30,810 bases of DNA from GCA-2861595 sp035526335 (GTDB taxonomy: Bacteria; Actinomycetota; Acidimicrobiia; Acidimicrobiales; GCA-2861595), in the NCBI GenBank assembly GCA_035526335.1, contig DATLCN010000027.1, forward strand, positions 1 to 30,810, in the 5' to 3' direction. Shown in pieces: positions 15,672-23,843 of the stretch (positions within the stretch are counted from its first letter, which is position 1; the number at the start of each line of letters is the position of its first letter). Below the pieces are notes generated by a model. It made no database searches. It was given only the letters and a program-made list of their open reading frames with translations, and was not told the origin of the DNA. A program made the position numbers and the translations under genes.

Positions 15672-16595
15672 ATGGAGGAAAGCGCCCTGCTGCACGAGCT
15701 GGAACCAACCGTGGCGACGCTGCTGGACCGCCACCTGGAGACGGCCAAGGAGTGGTTCCCCCACGAGTTGGTGCCGTGGGGCCGTGGCCGGGACTTCGAG
15801 CCGGACGAGGAGTGGGATCCCCGGGAGTACAAGATGCCCGACACGGTGCGCAGCGCCCTGTTCGTGAACCTGCTCACCGAGGACAATCTCCCCTACTACT
15901 TCGCCCACATCGACTCGGTCTTCACCGACGGTGCGTGGAGGATCTGGAACCGGCGATGGACGGCGGAGGAGGGGCGCCACGCGATCGTGATGCGCGACTA
16001 CCTCACGGTCACCCGGGCACTCGACCCGGTCGAGCTGGAACGGGGACGGATGCAGCAGGTCTCGACCGCGGTGGTCCCCGAACCCGAGACGGTTGCCGAC
16101 GCTCTGGTGTACGTCGCCCTCCAGGAGCTGGCCACCCGGATCTCGCACCGCAACACCGGCAAGCTGCTCACCGACCGCGCCGGCTACGACGTGATGGCCA
16201 GGGTGGCGGCAGACGAGAACCTCCACTACCTCTTCTACCGGGACGCCACCAGCGCCGCGCTGGAGATGGATCCCTCCACGGTGGTCATGGCCATCGAGCG
16301 ACAGGTTCGCGACTTCGCCATGCCGGGGGTGGGGATCCCCAACTTCGCCGCTCACGCCAAGCGCATCGCCCATGCCGGCGTGTACGACTTCATCGAGCAC
16401 CACGACCACATCCTGGTTCCGGTGGTCCTGCGATGCTGGAAGATGGAGTCGCTCGAGGGGCTCACGCCCGGGGCGGAGCAGGCCCGGGAGCGTCTGGTGG
16501 GCCGCATAGCCAAGGTCGGGAGAGCGGCCAGGCGCCTGCGCGAGCGCCGGGCGGAACGGGCCGAGGCAGCCGAGCGGGTGCCGGCGCCGGTCTGA
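15672..16595 (+). CDS. Acyl-ACP desaturase (ferritin-like di-iron)
   Basis: The protein is 307 aa from the ATG at 15672. It is a soluble di-iron desaturase of the FA_desaturase_2/DesA family, which introduces a double bond into acyl-ACP or acyl-CoA. Iron ligands appear in the expected order: Glu in EDNLPYY, EEGRH in the second helix, Glu in LQELATR, and DENLH in the fourth. The C-terminal 40 residues are Arg/Glu-rich. A palindromic operator lies just upstream. Confidence 0.9.
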   Translation: MEESALLHELEPTVATLLDRHLETAKEWFPHELVPWGRGRDFEPDEEWDPREYKMPDTVRSALFVNLLTEDNLPYYFAHIDSVFTDGAWRIWNRRWTAEEGRHAIVMRDYLTVTRALDPVELERGRMQQVSTAVVPEPETVADALVYVALQELATRISHRNTGKLLTDRAGYDVMARVAADENLHYLFYRDATSAALEMDPSTVVMAIERQVRDFAMPGVGIPNFAAHAKRIAHAGVYDFIEHHDHILVPVVLRCWKMESLEGLTPGAEQARERLVGRIAKVGRAARRLRERRAERAEAAERVPAPV

Positions 16596-16644
16596 CGGCC
16601 CGGCCCAGAACCTCGGCTCTCTCCCGTCTGACAGCCGGGGACAG

Positions 16645-17007
16645 GTGACCACGCTGTGGGTGGGGCTGGCCGGGGCTCTGGGCGCAGTTGCGCGCTACCG
16701 CGTCGGATCGGCCGTCGGAGTCCGGGACTTTCCCTGGGCCACGCTGGGGATCAACCTGATGGGCTGCTTCCTGCTCGGTGCCCTGCTGTCGGGCCCTTAC
16801 CCGGACCGGTGGCCGGTCTCGGCCACGGCAGCCGTGGCAGTGGGCTTCCTGGGCGCCTTCACCACATTTTCCGCATTCGGCTTCGACACCTTCACGCTCA
16901 TGAGGGCCGGGAGAAATGGTGCCGCGCTGCTCTACGTCCTCACGTCGGTCATCGGCGGAGTAGCGGCCGTCGGTGGCGGCTATCTCGTCGGCCGCGCGCT
17001 GTCGTAA
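16645..17007 (+). CDS. crcB: Fluoride channel FluC/CrcB
   Basis: The protein is 120 aa with four membrane spans, the size of FluC fluoride exporters. The signature GFLGAFTTFSAFGFDT (about residues 71-86) contains the Thr/Phe residues lining the pore, and WATLGINLMGCFLLG carries the conserved Asn. The GTG start at 16645 follows a GGGGACAG stretch. Actinobacteria often carry two adjacent crcB genes for a heterodimer; only one is seen here. No fluoride riboswitch motif was recognised. Confidence 0.92.
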   Translation: MTTLWVGLAGALGAVARYRVGSAVGVRDFPWATLGINLMGCFLLGALLSGPYPDRWPVSATAAVAVGFLGAFTTFSAFGFDTFTLMRAGRNGAALLYVLTSVIGGVAAVGGGYLVGRALS

Positions 17008-17195
17008 CCACGCTGGTCGACCATCCTCATGGGTCCTCACACCGGCCTCTCCGAGGTCACCCAGGCCGTACTTTGGTCTCGGCTCCCGGTCATCCACCGG
17101 TTCCTCGCCTCCGGTCGGTACGGTCCTTCGATGGGCCGTCGTCGCACCAGGGACGAGCCCGAAATGCATCGGCTACGGGCCGTTCGATCAGCGTC

Positions 17196-18662
17196 ATGAC
17201 GGCTGCCCTGCCCCGACCTTCTGGTGGCCATATTCGCCGGCCGACAGCCACGGCCAGGTTCGGCTCGTCCCGACGGGAGAGTCACGACCCATCCGGGTTC
17301 TACGACCGCTTCGTCACGCCGGATCTGTCCGAGGAGACCGCCGTCGCGCGCCCGAAGGAGGTTGATGCCATCTACAGACAGGACGCCCGGGACATGGGCG
17401 CCGTCGAGACCAACTCGGTCGCACTGGTGGTCACCTCCCCTCCCTACTTCGCAGGAAAGGAGTACGAGGAGAGCCTGGGCGAAAACGGCGTGCCGGCAAC
17501 TTACTTCGAGTACTTGACCCTCCTTCGCGACGTTTTGGACGAGTGCAAGCGGGTTCTCGAGCCTGGGGGACGCGTAGCGGTGAACGTTGCCAACCTCGGG
17601 CGCCGGCCGTACCGCTCTCTGGCCGGCGACGTGACCGAGATGATGCAGGACCTCGGCCTTCTGCTCCGAGGAGAGGTCGTGTGGTGGAAGGGTCGTGCGG
17701 CCGGCGGATCCTGCGCCTGGGGAACCTTTCAGAGACCGAGCAACCCGGTGCTGAGGGATGTGACGGAGCGGATCGTGATCGCCAGCAAGGGCCGGTTCGA
17801 CCGTGCCTTGAAGCCGGCGGAGCGGCACAGGCTGCACCTTCCTTCCACGGCGACCATCTCTCGTGACGAGTTCCTCGAGGCGACTACGGACCTCTGGGAG
17901 ATCCCGCCGGAGAGCGCGACCCGCGTCGGCCATCCGGCGCCGTTCCCCGTTTCGTTGCCGAAGCGACTTATCGAGCTCTACACGTACGACGCTGACGTCG
18001 TGCTCGACCCGTTCATGGGGTCGGGGAGCACGGCCGTTGCCGCCATCCGGACCGGTCGCCACTACATCGGCTTCGAAACCGATCAGTCGTACCTCGACCG
18101 CTCGAAGCAGCGAATCGGCGATGAGGTCGGCCGGCTTCAGCGACCCACGGCCGGCGCCACGACGCCACCGTTCCGGGTCCAGCTCCCCGCAGTCTCACCC
18201 CCCGAGGACGGCGCTGACCCCCAAGCCCGTGCCGTCCGTGAGGGTAGGCAGGCCAAGGATGTCGCGTTCCTGCTGCTGGCAGGCTGTCAGTTCGAGGACA
18301 TCCGATCCGATGTCAAGATCCCTGGCCTGGGTATTGCGCTCGGTTTCATCGCCAGGGACCAGGATGGCGCTGAATGGGGATTCGACCTCTCGGGTGGATT
18401 CACCGCGTGCCGGTCGGGGCTCCGGCGTACGGACACGCTATGGAAAGCGCTCGGTAAAGCCGCTGTTCTCCACCAAGGACGACGCGACATTCCGCTGGTG
18501 CTTCTAACCACCGAGCCACCCGTACGCGGCAGCGCCGGCAGCGTCGCCCTCGACGTGGTCAAAGGGCCCGGGCGACCCGTGCTCGACGTGATCGAACTGC
18601 TCAACCCACGAGACCAGGAGCGACTTGCCGGCTACGCACGCGAGGGCCGCCCCGAGCGCTGA
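17196..18662 (+). CDS. Beta-class DNA methyltransferase with unknown C-terminal domain
   Basis: The protein is 488 aa from the ATG at 17196; the start is uncertain because no strong ribosome site is visible and conserved sequence begins near residue 55 (DAIYRQDARDM). Motif IV TSPPY (about residue 80) precedes motif I DPFMGSGST (about 270), the order of beta-class N4-cytosine/N6-adenine enzymes; SPPY favours N4-C. The long region between is the target-recognition part. After residue 330 comes a further approximately 150-aa domain around ARAVREGRQAKDVAFLLL, WGFDLSGGFT and DIPLVLLTTEPP. Its Asp, Lys and beta-strand pattern loosely recalls a PD-(D/E)xK nuclease fold. No separate restriction gene is seen, so it could be a fused R-M enzyme or an orphan methylase. 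Confidence 0.82.
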   Translation: MTAALPRPSGGHIRRPTATARFGSSRRESHDPSGFYDRFVTPDLSEETAVARPKEVDAIYRQDARDMGAVETNSVALVVTSPPYFAGKEYEESLGENGVPATYFEYLTLLRDVLDECKRVLEPGGRVAVNVANLGRRPYRSLAGDVTEMMQDLGLLLRGEVVWWKGRAAGGSCAWGTFQRPSNPVLRDVTERIVIASKGRFDRALKPAERHRLHLPSTATISRDEFLEATTDLWEIPPESATRVGHPAPFPVSLPKRLIELYTYDADVVLDPFMGSGSTAVAAIRTGRHYIGFETDQSYLDRSKQRIGDEVGRLQRPTAGATTPPFRVQLPAVSPPEDGADPQARAVREGRQAKDVAFLLLAGCQFEDIRSDVKIPGLGIALGFIARDQDGAEWGFDLSGGFTACRSGLRRTDTLWKALGKAAVLHQGRRDIPLVLLTTEPPVRGSAGSVALDVVKGPGRPVLDVIELLNPRDQERLAGYAREGRPER

Positions 18663-18782
18663 AGATGCTCCGCCGCGTTCGCCCCACTGTGTAGGACAAA
18701 GAGCACAACCCGCTTCGGCCAGCGGCCGACGGTGCAACCCTGTCAGGCCACGGGGGGACTCTGTCGGAATTCTCGATAACGA

Positions 18783-18829
18783 CGTGGTGGAGACGATGGG
18801 ACTCGAACCCACGACCCCCTGCTTGCAAA
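18783..18829 (-). repeat. 3' fragment of tRNA-Ala(TGC), attachment-site copy
   Basis: These 47 bases are identical to 20618-20664, the 3' part of the intact tRNA-Ala: anticodon loop, T-arm, acceptor strand and CCA. The 5' half is missing, so it is not functional. It is the displaced att copy left by integration into the tRNA gene. Confidence 0.88.
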
Positions 18830-18934
18830 CCGGATCGGCTGATCCCACTACCAGCGGCTTTTCGCGGAGGACCTGCTCAGGCCGTCTTTCTCGTGCCGTC
18901 TGGACGCGCCAGTACGCGCTGGTGTGCGTCCGTA

Positions 18935-18953
18935 GTGGCACGGAAGTGGCACG
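18935..18953 (+). repeat. 19-bp direct repeat, left copy
   Basis: GTGGCACGGAAGTGGCACG, itself two GTGGCACG boxes with a three-base spacer. It is identical to 20534-20552 and lies about 105 bases inside the left att fragment. Confidence 0.7.
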
Positions 18954-19033
18954 GCCGGGGCCGGTCCAGGCGCTGATGTCGCGTCTCGGTCCACCCCGGC
19001 AGAGCGTGTAGTCCGATGACGTGAGCTTGTGGA

Positions 19034-19067
19034 GAGCCGGATGCGGGGGAACTCGCACGTCCGGTTC
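19034..19067 (+). ncRNA. Orphan group II intron domain V
   Basis: This 34-base hairpin starts GAGCCGGA and ends TCCGGTTC. It has an 8-bp lower stem with the catalytic AGC, a two-base CG bulge, a 6-bp upper stem and a GGAA (GNRA) tetraloop. All are hallmarks of group II intron domain V. No reverse-transcriptase ORF is present upstream, and the stretch to the island edge is too short for a full intron. It is therefore the 3' end of a deleted intron, directly upstream of integrase sequence. Confidence 0.82.
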
Positions 19068-19118
19068 GGCGGGCGGGCCGAGGAAACGGGTGGGCCGAAA
19101 GGCCAGCACCGCGCCTCG

Positions 19119-19322
19119 GTCCGACCCAACCACACGAACGCGACGCTGGCGGCCGAGAGCGGCGCGTCGCTCCGGTCACTGATGGCTCGACTCGGTCACG
19201 CGGCAGCCGCTGCGGCCATCCGCTACCAGCACAAGCTCGAAGGCCAGGACGCCAAGATCGCCGACTTCCTCGACGAGATCGGGAGGGCGGCTCTCCCACC
19301 GCGGGAGGAGTCTGCAGGATGA
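19119..19322 (+). pseudogene. Tyrosine integrase, C-terminal remnant
   Basis: The frame reads NHTNATLAAESGASLRS, LMARLGHAAAAAAIRYQH and then a helical tail. This is the end of a tyrosine recombinase: the LGH His and the nucleophilic Tyr are kept, whereas the Arg expected just before the first conserved His is missing. All upstream catalytic parts are gone and intron domain V lies just before. The stop overlaps the antitoxin ATG (ATGA). Confidence 0.8.
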
Positions 19323-19519
19323 ACGCCCACGCGCTTCGTACACTGGCTGGTGAGATGTCGAGCGAGCCCGTCAGCCATCCCAGCGAAGGCGAGAGCCTTG
19401 AGCTGCCGGTCGCAGAGCTCCTTCGTCGCGCCCGACCACTGCCTCCTCACGAGGAGATGGTGATCGAGGATCTCACCGAGGAAGAGGGCGCCGCCTTCCT
19501 CGCCGCGCTTGAAGCGTGA
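19319..19519 (+). CDS. Antitoxin of a PIN-toxin pair
   Basis: The protein is 66 aa from the ATG at 19319, preceded by GGGAGGAG. The small acidic protein has a C-terminus (HEEMVIEDLTEEEGAAFLAAL) like the toxin-wrapping tails of actinobacterial VapB-type antitoxins. No clear ribbon-helix-helix is visible at the N-terminus. A second in-frame ATG at 19355 is possible. The stop overlaps the toxin GTG start, the usual coupling in toxin-antitoxin pairs. Confidence 0.8.
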   Translation: MNAHALRTLAGEMSSEPVSHPSEGESLELPVAELLRRARPLPPHEEMVIEDLTEEEGAAFLAALEA

Positions 19520-19938
19520 GCACCCGTCAGCGCGGACCGGTCGTTATCGACACGAACGTCTTCGGCGCCGATCTGGTCCCCGGCTCGCCGCTGACGGCTC
19601 GGTACGAGCCGATCATCGTCGGCCGGCCGGTCGTCATCTCCTTCCAGACAGTTGCGGAGCTTCACTTCGGCGCCCTCCGACGGAACTGGGGCGAGACGCG
19701 GATGCGTCGACTCGAGGCTCGCGTCCGTGAAGCCGAGGTCGTGTACCCAGGCCCGGAGCTGGTGGTCGTGTATGCGCAGCTCCGGGTTGAATGCGAACGG
19801 ATCGGCCATGGGCTGTCGCAACGGGACCACGACGCCGACCGCTGGGTTGCCGCGACCGCACTGCGCCTCCGTGTGCCGCTCGTGTCAAACGATCACATCT
19901 TCCGCGACGTGCCAGGGCTCGATCTCGAGTCGGCGTAG
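19516..19938 (+). CDS. PIN-domain ribonuclease toxin, VapC type
   Basis: The protein is 140 aa. Acidic active-site residues are in place: Asp12 (VVIDTN), Glu48 (TVAELHFG), Asp106/Asp108 (DHDADRWVAATA) and Asp126 (SNDHIF). These coordinate Mg/Mn for RNA cleavage, in known VapC toxins of tRNA or rRNA. The GTG start overlaps the antitoxin stop. All catalytic positions are intact, so the pair may be active despite the decay around it, and may have stabilised the island. Confidence 0.9.
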   Translation: MSTRQRGPVVIDTNVFGADLVPGSPLTARYEPIIVGRPVVISFQTVAELHFGALRRNWGETRMRRLEARVREAEVVYPGPELVVVYAQLRVECERIGHGLSQRDHDADRWVAATALRLRVPLVSNDHIFRDVPGLDLESA

Positions 19939-19972
19939 CTCCGCGGGCGGCGTACCCTCACGACGAGGACCG

Positions 19973-20167
19973 ATGGAGTTCGACCGCATCACGATCGAAG
20001 CCGACAAGATGGGCGGTGTCCCGTGCATCCGCGGCCTGAGAGTGCCAGTCGAGACGGTCGTGCGGATGGTCGGTGAGGGCATGACCATCAGTGAGATCCT
20101 CGACGCCTACCCGTATCTCGAGACCGAAGACATCGACCAAGCACTGCGTTGGGAAGGCGCACGCTGA
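19973..20167 (+). CDS. DUF433 protein, antitoxin-like
   Basis: The protein is 64 aa with the DUF433 pattern: GGVPCIRGLRVPVETVV, then EGMTISEILDAYPYL and a final helix. DUF433 is a small HTH protein that usually precedes a DUF5615 PIN-like toxin. The partner is absent; after the stop the sequence runs into a gene fragment on the other strand. It is probably an orphan left by deletion of the toxin gene. Confidence 0.82.
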   Translation: MEFDRITIEADKMGGVPCIRGLRVPVETVVRMVGEGMTISEILDAYPYLETEDIDQALRWEGAR

Positions 20168-20468
20168 CGACCTGATACCCCGCCGGGAACGCGCCTCGGG
20201 CCGTGCCACCGATATCCGCGTATGTCGGCGCCATCGGGCTTTGCGTTGCCAGGACATCGTCGAGATCGCTGTACGGCAGCACCGCCAGGCAAGCCTCTTC
20301 CGTCCAAGCGTGCCCAAGAGCCCGGATCACCTCGGCACGGCTGCGTGGCGTCGGCGCGACCTCAAGGAGTTCAAGAAGGCGGGGCAACGCGAGAGTGAGG
20401 TTCTCGGGGTGGCCTTGACCGCTGCTCCAAGGCGCTTCGCCGTTCATCAGAAAGCGATCGGTAGCCAT
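20088..20468 (-). pseudogene. Truncated HEAT-repeat-like protein
   Basis: The frame starts at the ATG at 20468. For about 100 residues it reads like coding sequence, with a helical pair SRAEVIRALGHAWTEEACLAVLPY typical of HEAT repeats. It then runs antisense into the DUF433 gene and loses coding character, so the C-terminus has been replaced. The junction is near 20190. Function unknown. Confidence 0.45.
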
Positions 20469-20533
20469 GGCTCCATGATCCTCGCCGGTGAGTTCGACGC
20501 GGAGGATCCCGAAGGCGGTCTACCCTGACGGTT

Positions 20534-20552
20534 GTGGCACGGAAGTGGCACG
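20534..20552 (+). repeat. 19-bp direct repeat, right copy
   Basis: Identical to 18935-18953, and about 65 bases inside the right att copy. See the mini-island entry. Confidence 0.7.
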
Positions 20553-20619
20553 CGGACGCCAGGGACTCCGCCCGAGACGCCATCACAGCGCTGTCGCAGC
20601 GCCGTGACCAGGCACTTCG

Positions 20620-20696
20620 TGGTGGAGACGATGGGACTCGAACCCACGACCCCCTGCTTGCAAAGCAGGTGCTCTAGCCAGCTGAGCTACGTCCCC
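20620..20696 (-). tRNA. alaT: tRNA-Ala (TGC)
   Basis: This is a complete 77-base tRNA on the minus strand with encoded CCA. The acceptor GGGGACG pairs with CGTCTCC (one G-T pair), the D-arm contains AGCTCAGCTGG, the anticodon loop is TTTGCAA, and the T-loop is GTTCGAG. Its 3' 47 bases are repeated at 18783. Confidence 0.97.
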
Positions 20697-20874
20697 GGGG
20701 GTTGCAGAAATGTCAGGAGAAAACCCTCGACAGGGCTGCGGGCCGACGAGGACACGATGATAGTGGCCGCTGATGCGGTGCCTGGAGCCAGATTTCGGGC
20801 GCCTCAGGTTTCAGGGGTCGTTTCGCGTCTGGGGCGGGTAGCGCCCGTGTCGGCAACCGGCTACCCTCCGCCGG

Positions 20875-21186
20875 ATGCCAGAGCAAGGCGAGGAGCCGGA
20901 GGGCCAGGAAGCAAACATTGTCATCGAGCCCGCTCAGATGGCCGGAGTGTGGGCCAACTTCGCCAGGGTGTAGCACAGCGCGTACGAGTTCACGCTGGAC
21001 TTCGTCCGCATGGATTTTGGCCAGAAGCCGCTGGGCGGGATCGTCGTGGCTCGTGTGTCGGTGTCACCGCTGTTCATCACCCACCTGATCGACGCCCTGG
21101 AAACCAACTGGAAGCAGTACGCCGAGAGGGCAATGCCAAAGGAGGTGTTCGGTGGAGACGACAAGTCTGACGGTGAGAAAACTTGA
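20875..21186 (+). pseudogene. DUF3467 protein with an in-frame amber codon
   Basis: The reading frame from the ATG at 20875 gives a 103-codon DUF3467 protein. It includes IEPAQMAGVWANFARV, then HSAYEFTLDFVRMDFGQ, GIVVARVSVSPLFITHLIDAL and NWKQYAERAMPKEVF. Codon 33 (20971-20973) is TAG. Everything before and after is in frame and well conserved in type, so this is a recent single-base nonsense mutation or a sequencing error. The 3' end overlaps a small ORF. Confidence 0.85.
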
Positions 21187-21313
21187 GTCGGAGCGGCTTC
21201 GAACGGACCTCGACTCGGTAACCACCACGCTGGACCGACCCATCAGCGATGAGGCACGTGAGGTGGAGGCGGCCATGGTGCGCCGGCGTATGAAGCCGAG
21301 CTTCGGCTCTTAG
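21152..21313 (+). CDS. Small hypothetical protein (53 aa)
   Basis: The GTG at 21152 lies about seven bases after AAAGGAGG, an excellent ribosome site inside the DUF3467 frame. The protein is 53 aa, charged and helical (RKLESERLRTDLDSV, then EAREVEAAMVRRRM). It was probably co-translated with the DUF3467 gene. No family recognised. Confidence 0.55.
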   Translation: METTSLTVRKLESERLRTDLDSVTTTLDRPISDEAREVEAAMVRRRMKPSFGS

Positions 21314-22461
21314 ATACCTCGTTTTTCGCTCCGCCTTCGCCCTGGCGGTGGCCCGGAACGCGGGCGAACCACCATCGACACCCAATTTAGGCCGCCGGGC
21401 CGCTCCTGCGTACGGGCCTCGTGAAGTCCGTAAATCCACCCACATGGTGTCGACCCGCCAGTCGGCAGAGGGCTCGTCGCGAAGGAGCGCGGCTTCAGCC
21501 GACCTGGCCTCTGGAGCTAGGGCTCCTTGAACCAAGGACGAGCGGGGGCAACCATCACCGCCTGCCTGCCAACCAGCCCAACATTTCTGCTTCAACGTGT
21601 GACAAAGCGACGGTCGAAAAACCCAGCATCGAGGTACGAGCTGGCCACAACGTCCAGGACGAGCCGGTAGTCACGGGCGTAGGCGTCTGCACGTTGACCG
21701 GCGTCCACTCATGTGGCGTGTCAGGCCCGCTCACCTGCGGCAACGTGTTTCGCTGGACCCTCCCAGCGGGGGTGTCGCGTTCCGGATTTCGGCTGATCGC
21801 GTTCCAGGCTCTCCGACCGACCGCACCAGGACCAGCGGCTTCGGAGTTTTCTTCAACCCCTACGTCCCCGTCCTCATTGCCTCGCCGGAAACAGCGTAAC
21901 GCCAACGCCGGCGCGTTCGCACCGATGCCGAGTCGGCCCTCTGCCCCACATTCGAAAGGATGCCGAACACGAAGAGCGGGCGGGGGTCACGTGGGGTGTC
22001 TGGTCTGGGGACCGGCGTCTCGCCACGGTCGCCGTCGAACCGCCCGCCGCCGGCACCGGCCCCCTCGCCGTCCGGATGATCCAGCCCCTGCAGTGCAGCC
22101 GATCTGACGCCGATGACATCGTCGACGTGGTCATCGGCTACGGCCTCGACCTGAAGGTGCCTTATGTCGCGCACCGCCCGCATGGCGCTCGGCTCAAGCC
22201 CAACTCGTCCGGGAGGTGTCCGACTACGGGGGCTCCCTGCCGGGTGAAGCGACCGCGGAGGTTCAAACAGTGGTGGTGCCCCATTTCGCCGGACTCGCCC
22301 GCAGTGCGGCTCTTCGGAGACCTGTTGGAGACCTACTTCCCGCCACCACGTGACCTGGGCTCGGGGTAGACGTCTACGAGGGAGCATGCGTCCGTGTTCA
22401 GGTGCACGAGCACTAATGACCCTGAGGCTTGGGCCTCCGAAGCGGCGGGTGGAGGGGCGAA
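21314..22461. other. Gene-poor stretch with one coding remnant
   Basis: No complete gene is visible. From about 21945 to 22200 one plus-strand frame has coding character: VTWGVWSGDRRLATVAVEP, then MIQPLQCSRSDADDIVDVV. It continues open to 22369 with a different, Pro/Arg-rich composition. I cannot name it; it looks like the end of a broken gene. Confidence 0.4.
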
Positions 22462-22638
22462 ATGGAGTACGAGGAGAACGGGGACCGGACAGGCGAGGCC
22501 GATGACGGCGTGCTCAGCCGGCTACGCCAGATGCCCGCAGGGACGGCCGACCCGAACATCATCGGCAACGCCGGCCCGACCGGTATCCCCCCTGGAAGCG
22601 AGCCTCCACTTCTCGCGGAGGACGACGCCCTCGCCTAG
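22462..22638 (+). CDS. Small acidic hypothetical protein (58 aa)
   Basis: The ATG at 22462 is preceded by GGAGGGG at a good distance. The 58-aa product is acidic and Gly/Pro-rich (EENGDRTGEADDGVLSRLRQ, then NIIGNAGPTGIPPGS). It has no membrane span and no family I know. It is convergent with the dehydrogenase; their stops overlap by four bases. Confidence 0.5.
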   Translation: MEYEENGDRTGEADDGVLSRLRQMPAGTADPNIIGNAGPTGIPPGSEPPLLAEDDALA

Positions 22639-23648
22639 ACCGGCGGAGTCGCTCCCGCGTCGTGCTCCGCACCGCCGAAGGCGGCCGCACGCACGCCACG
22701 ATGAGCCAACTCCTGGAGGAAGGGCAGGGGGTCCTCGACCATCTCGGCCAGACCTCCCGCCCCTGAACGTACGAACAGACCTCGCGCCATCCAATCGGCG
22801 GCCACGCCGGCCACGACCCCCGCGGCCATCGCCGGCGGGTCCAAGGCGCCGAGCACGCGCACTTCTGTACCCAGCCCCCGCCGGCCTCTTACCTCGACAC
22901 GTAGCCCACCCAGGGTTCCCTCGGCGTGGGGACGGCGCACCATGGGAAGCTGGGCCGTCAGCCGATCCCGTCGGGACGCGGCCACACGTACGGTGACTCT
23001 CGCCACCCCGGGGAACGCCGGCACCAGAACCAGGGCATCGGGCGCGGCCGCCTGATAGCAGTCCCTAGCGCCGAGAGGATCCGGGAACCACACCAGCTCA
23101 CGGCCGGAGCCGCCTCGCCTCGTCGCCCATGCCCCGTTCCTCCAGCTGGGCGCATCACCGCCCAAGGCTCGGTGGTGATGGAGCGCGCAGCCGGGCCCGC
23201 CGGTACCCGCCTTCGCGACGTGCACCTCCTCAACCAAGTCGAAGCCGGCGGCAGCGTGTTTGACAAGCAGGCAACTGAGCCCTGGGGCGAAACCGGCACC
23301 GACCACGACAGTTCGTCTCCGCCGGCGTGCCTCCTCGTCCAGTGCGAGAAGCCCCTCCACCCCCGCCACATCGTCGGCAACCGACACCACATCGGCGCCT
23401 GCCTGCAGCGCCGCCGCCGCCATGGCGGGATGCCCTGCTGGCAGAGCCAACACGACCAGCTCGGTACTCGCGAGGACGGGCGGGCCCCAGGATTCGACGC
23501 TCACCCGGGGACCCAACGAAGCTGCGACGGCCTCCGCCCGACGGTGGTCGGTGTCGACCACCACCACATCCGTCGTCGCACCGGGAACCATGACCTGGCG
23601 GGCGGCCCGGGCGCCCACCGCCCCCAGGCCGACGATGACGACCTTCAC
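22635..23648 (-). CDS. Saccharopine-dehydrogenase-like NAD(P)-binding protein
   Basis: The protein is 337 aa from the GTG at 23648; the open frame further upstream would cross the tRNA-Ile fragment and is not coding-like. It starts with a Rossmann fold (VVIVGLGAVGARAARQV) and an acidic end of the second strand (VVVVDTDHRRAEAV). VVGAGFAPGLSCLLVKHAA matches the family segment GAGxxPGLS. The substrate is unknown. The C-terminal half is Arg/Gly-rich and less conserved in type. Confidence 0.75.
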   Translation of the reverse strand: MKVVIVGLGAVGARAARQVMVPGATTDVVVVDTDHRRAEAVAASLGPRVSVESWGPPVLASTELVVLALPAGHPAMAAAALQAGADVVSVADDVAGVEGLLALDEEARRRRRTVVVGAGFAPGLSCLLVKHAAAGFDLVEEVHVAKAGTGGPGCALHHHRALGGDAPSWRNGAWATRRGGSGRELVWFPDPLGARDCYQAAAPDALVLVPAFPGVARVTVRVAASRRDRLTAQLPMVRRPHAEGTLGGLRVEVRGRRGLGTEVRVLGALDPPAMAAGVVAGVAADWMARGLFVRSGAGGLAEMVEDPLPFLQELAHRGVRAAAFGGAEHDAGATPPV

Positions 23649-23796
23649 TACCTGAGATCCGGCCCTGACAGCTCGTGCCACGCGCCGCTGTTGGATGGTG
23701 GCCGGCTGCTCCTTCGGGACAGGAGCGCCGCCGTCGCCGCGCTGGCCACGCTGAGGGCGAAAAGAACCCGACCTACCGTCTTCACGCTTCGCACGT

Positions 23797-23843
23797 GGGG
23801 CTAGATGGAGTCGAACCATCGACCTCAGCATTATCAGTGCTGA
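23797..23843 (-). repeat. 3' fragment of tRNA-Ile(GAT), attachment scar
   Basis: The minus strand holds a full anticodon arm (CAGCA, loop CTGATAA, TGCTG), a variable loop, a T-arm with GTTCGAC and the acceptor strand ending TAGCCCC plus A. The 5' half (acceptor strand and D-arm) is absent; the following bases do not match a D-arm. This is an att-type fragment, with an integrase remnant 84 bases away. Confidence 0.75.

Larger units (their letters stand above)
18830..20617. mobile_element. Decayed integrative mini-island at tRNA-Ala
   Basis: These 1.8 kb between the two tRNA-Ala repeats hold an orphan group II intron domain V, an integrase stub, an antitoxin/PIN pair, a DUF433 gene and a truncated HEAT-like gene. 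A 19-bp sequence, GTGGCACGGAAGTGGCACG, occurs near each end (18935-18953 and 20534-20552) and looks like integrase arm sites. The integrase is truncated, so the element cannot move by itself. Confidence 0.75.

Noticed and set aside
18918..18940. 5' end of the group II intron (GTGTG-like)
   Set aside because: The distance to domain V is only about 110 bases and no other domain is recognisable, so a chance match is likely.
21555..21905. 116-aa minus-strand ORF
   Set aside because: No clear start signal or family pattern; composition is not convincingly coding.
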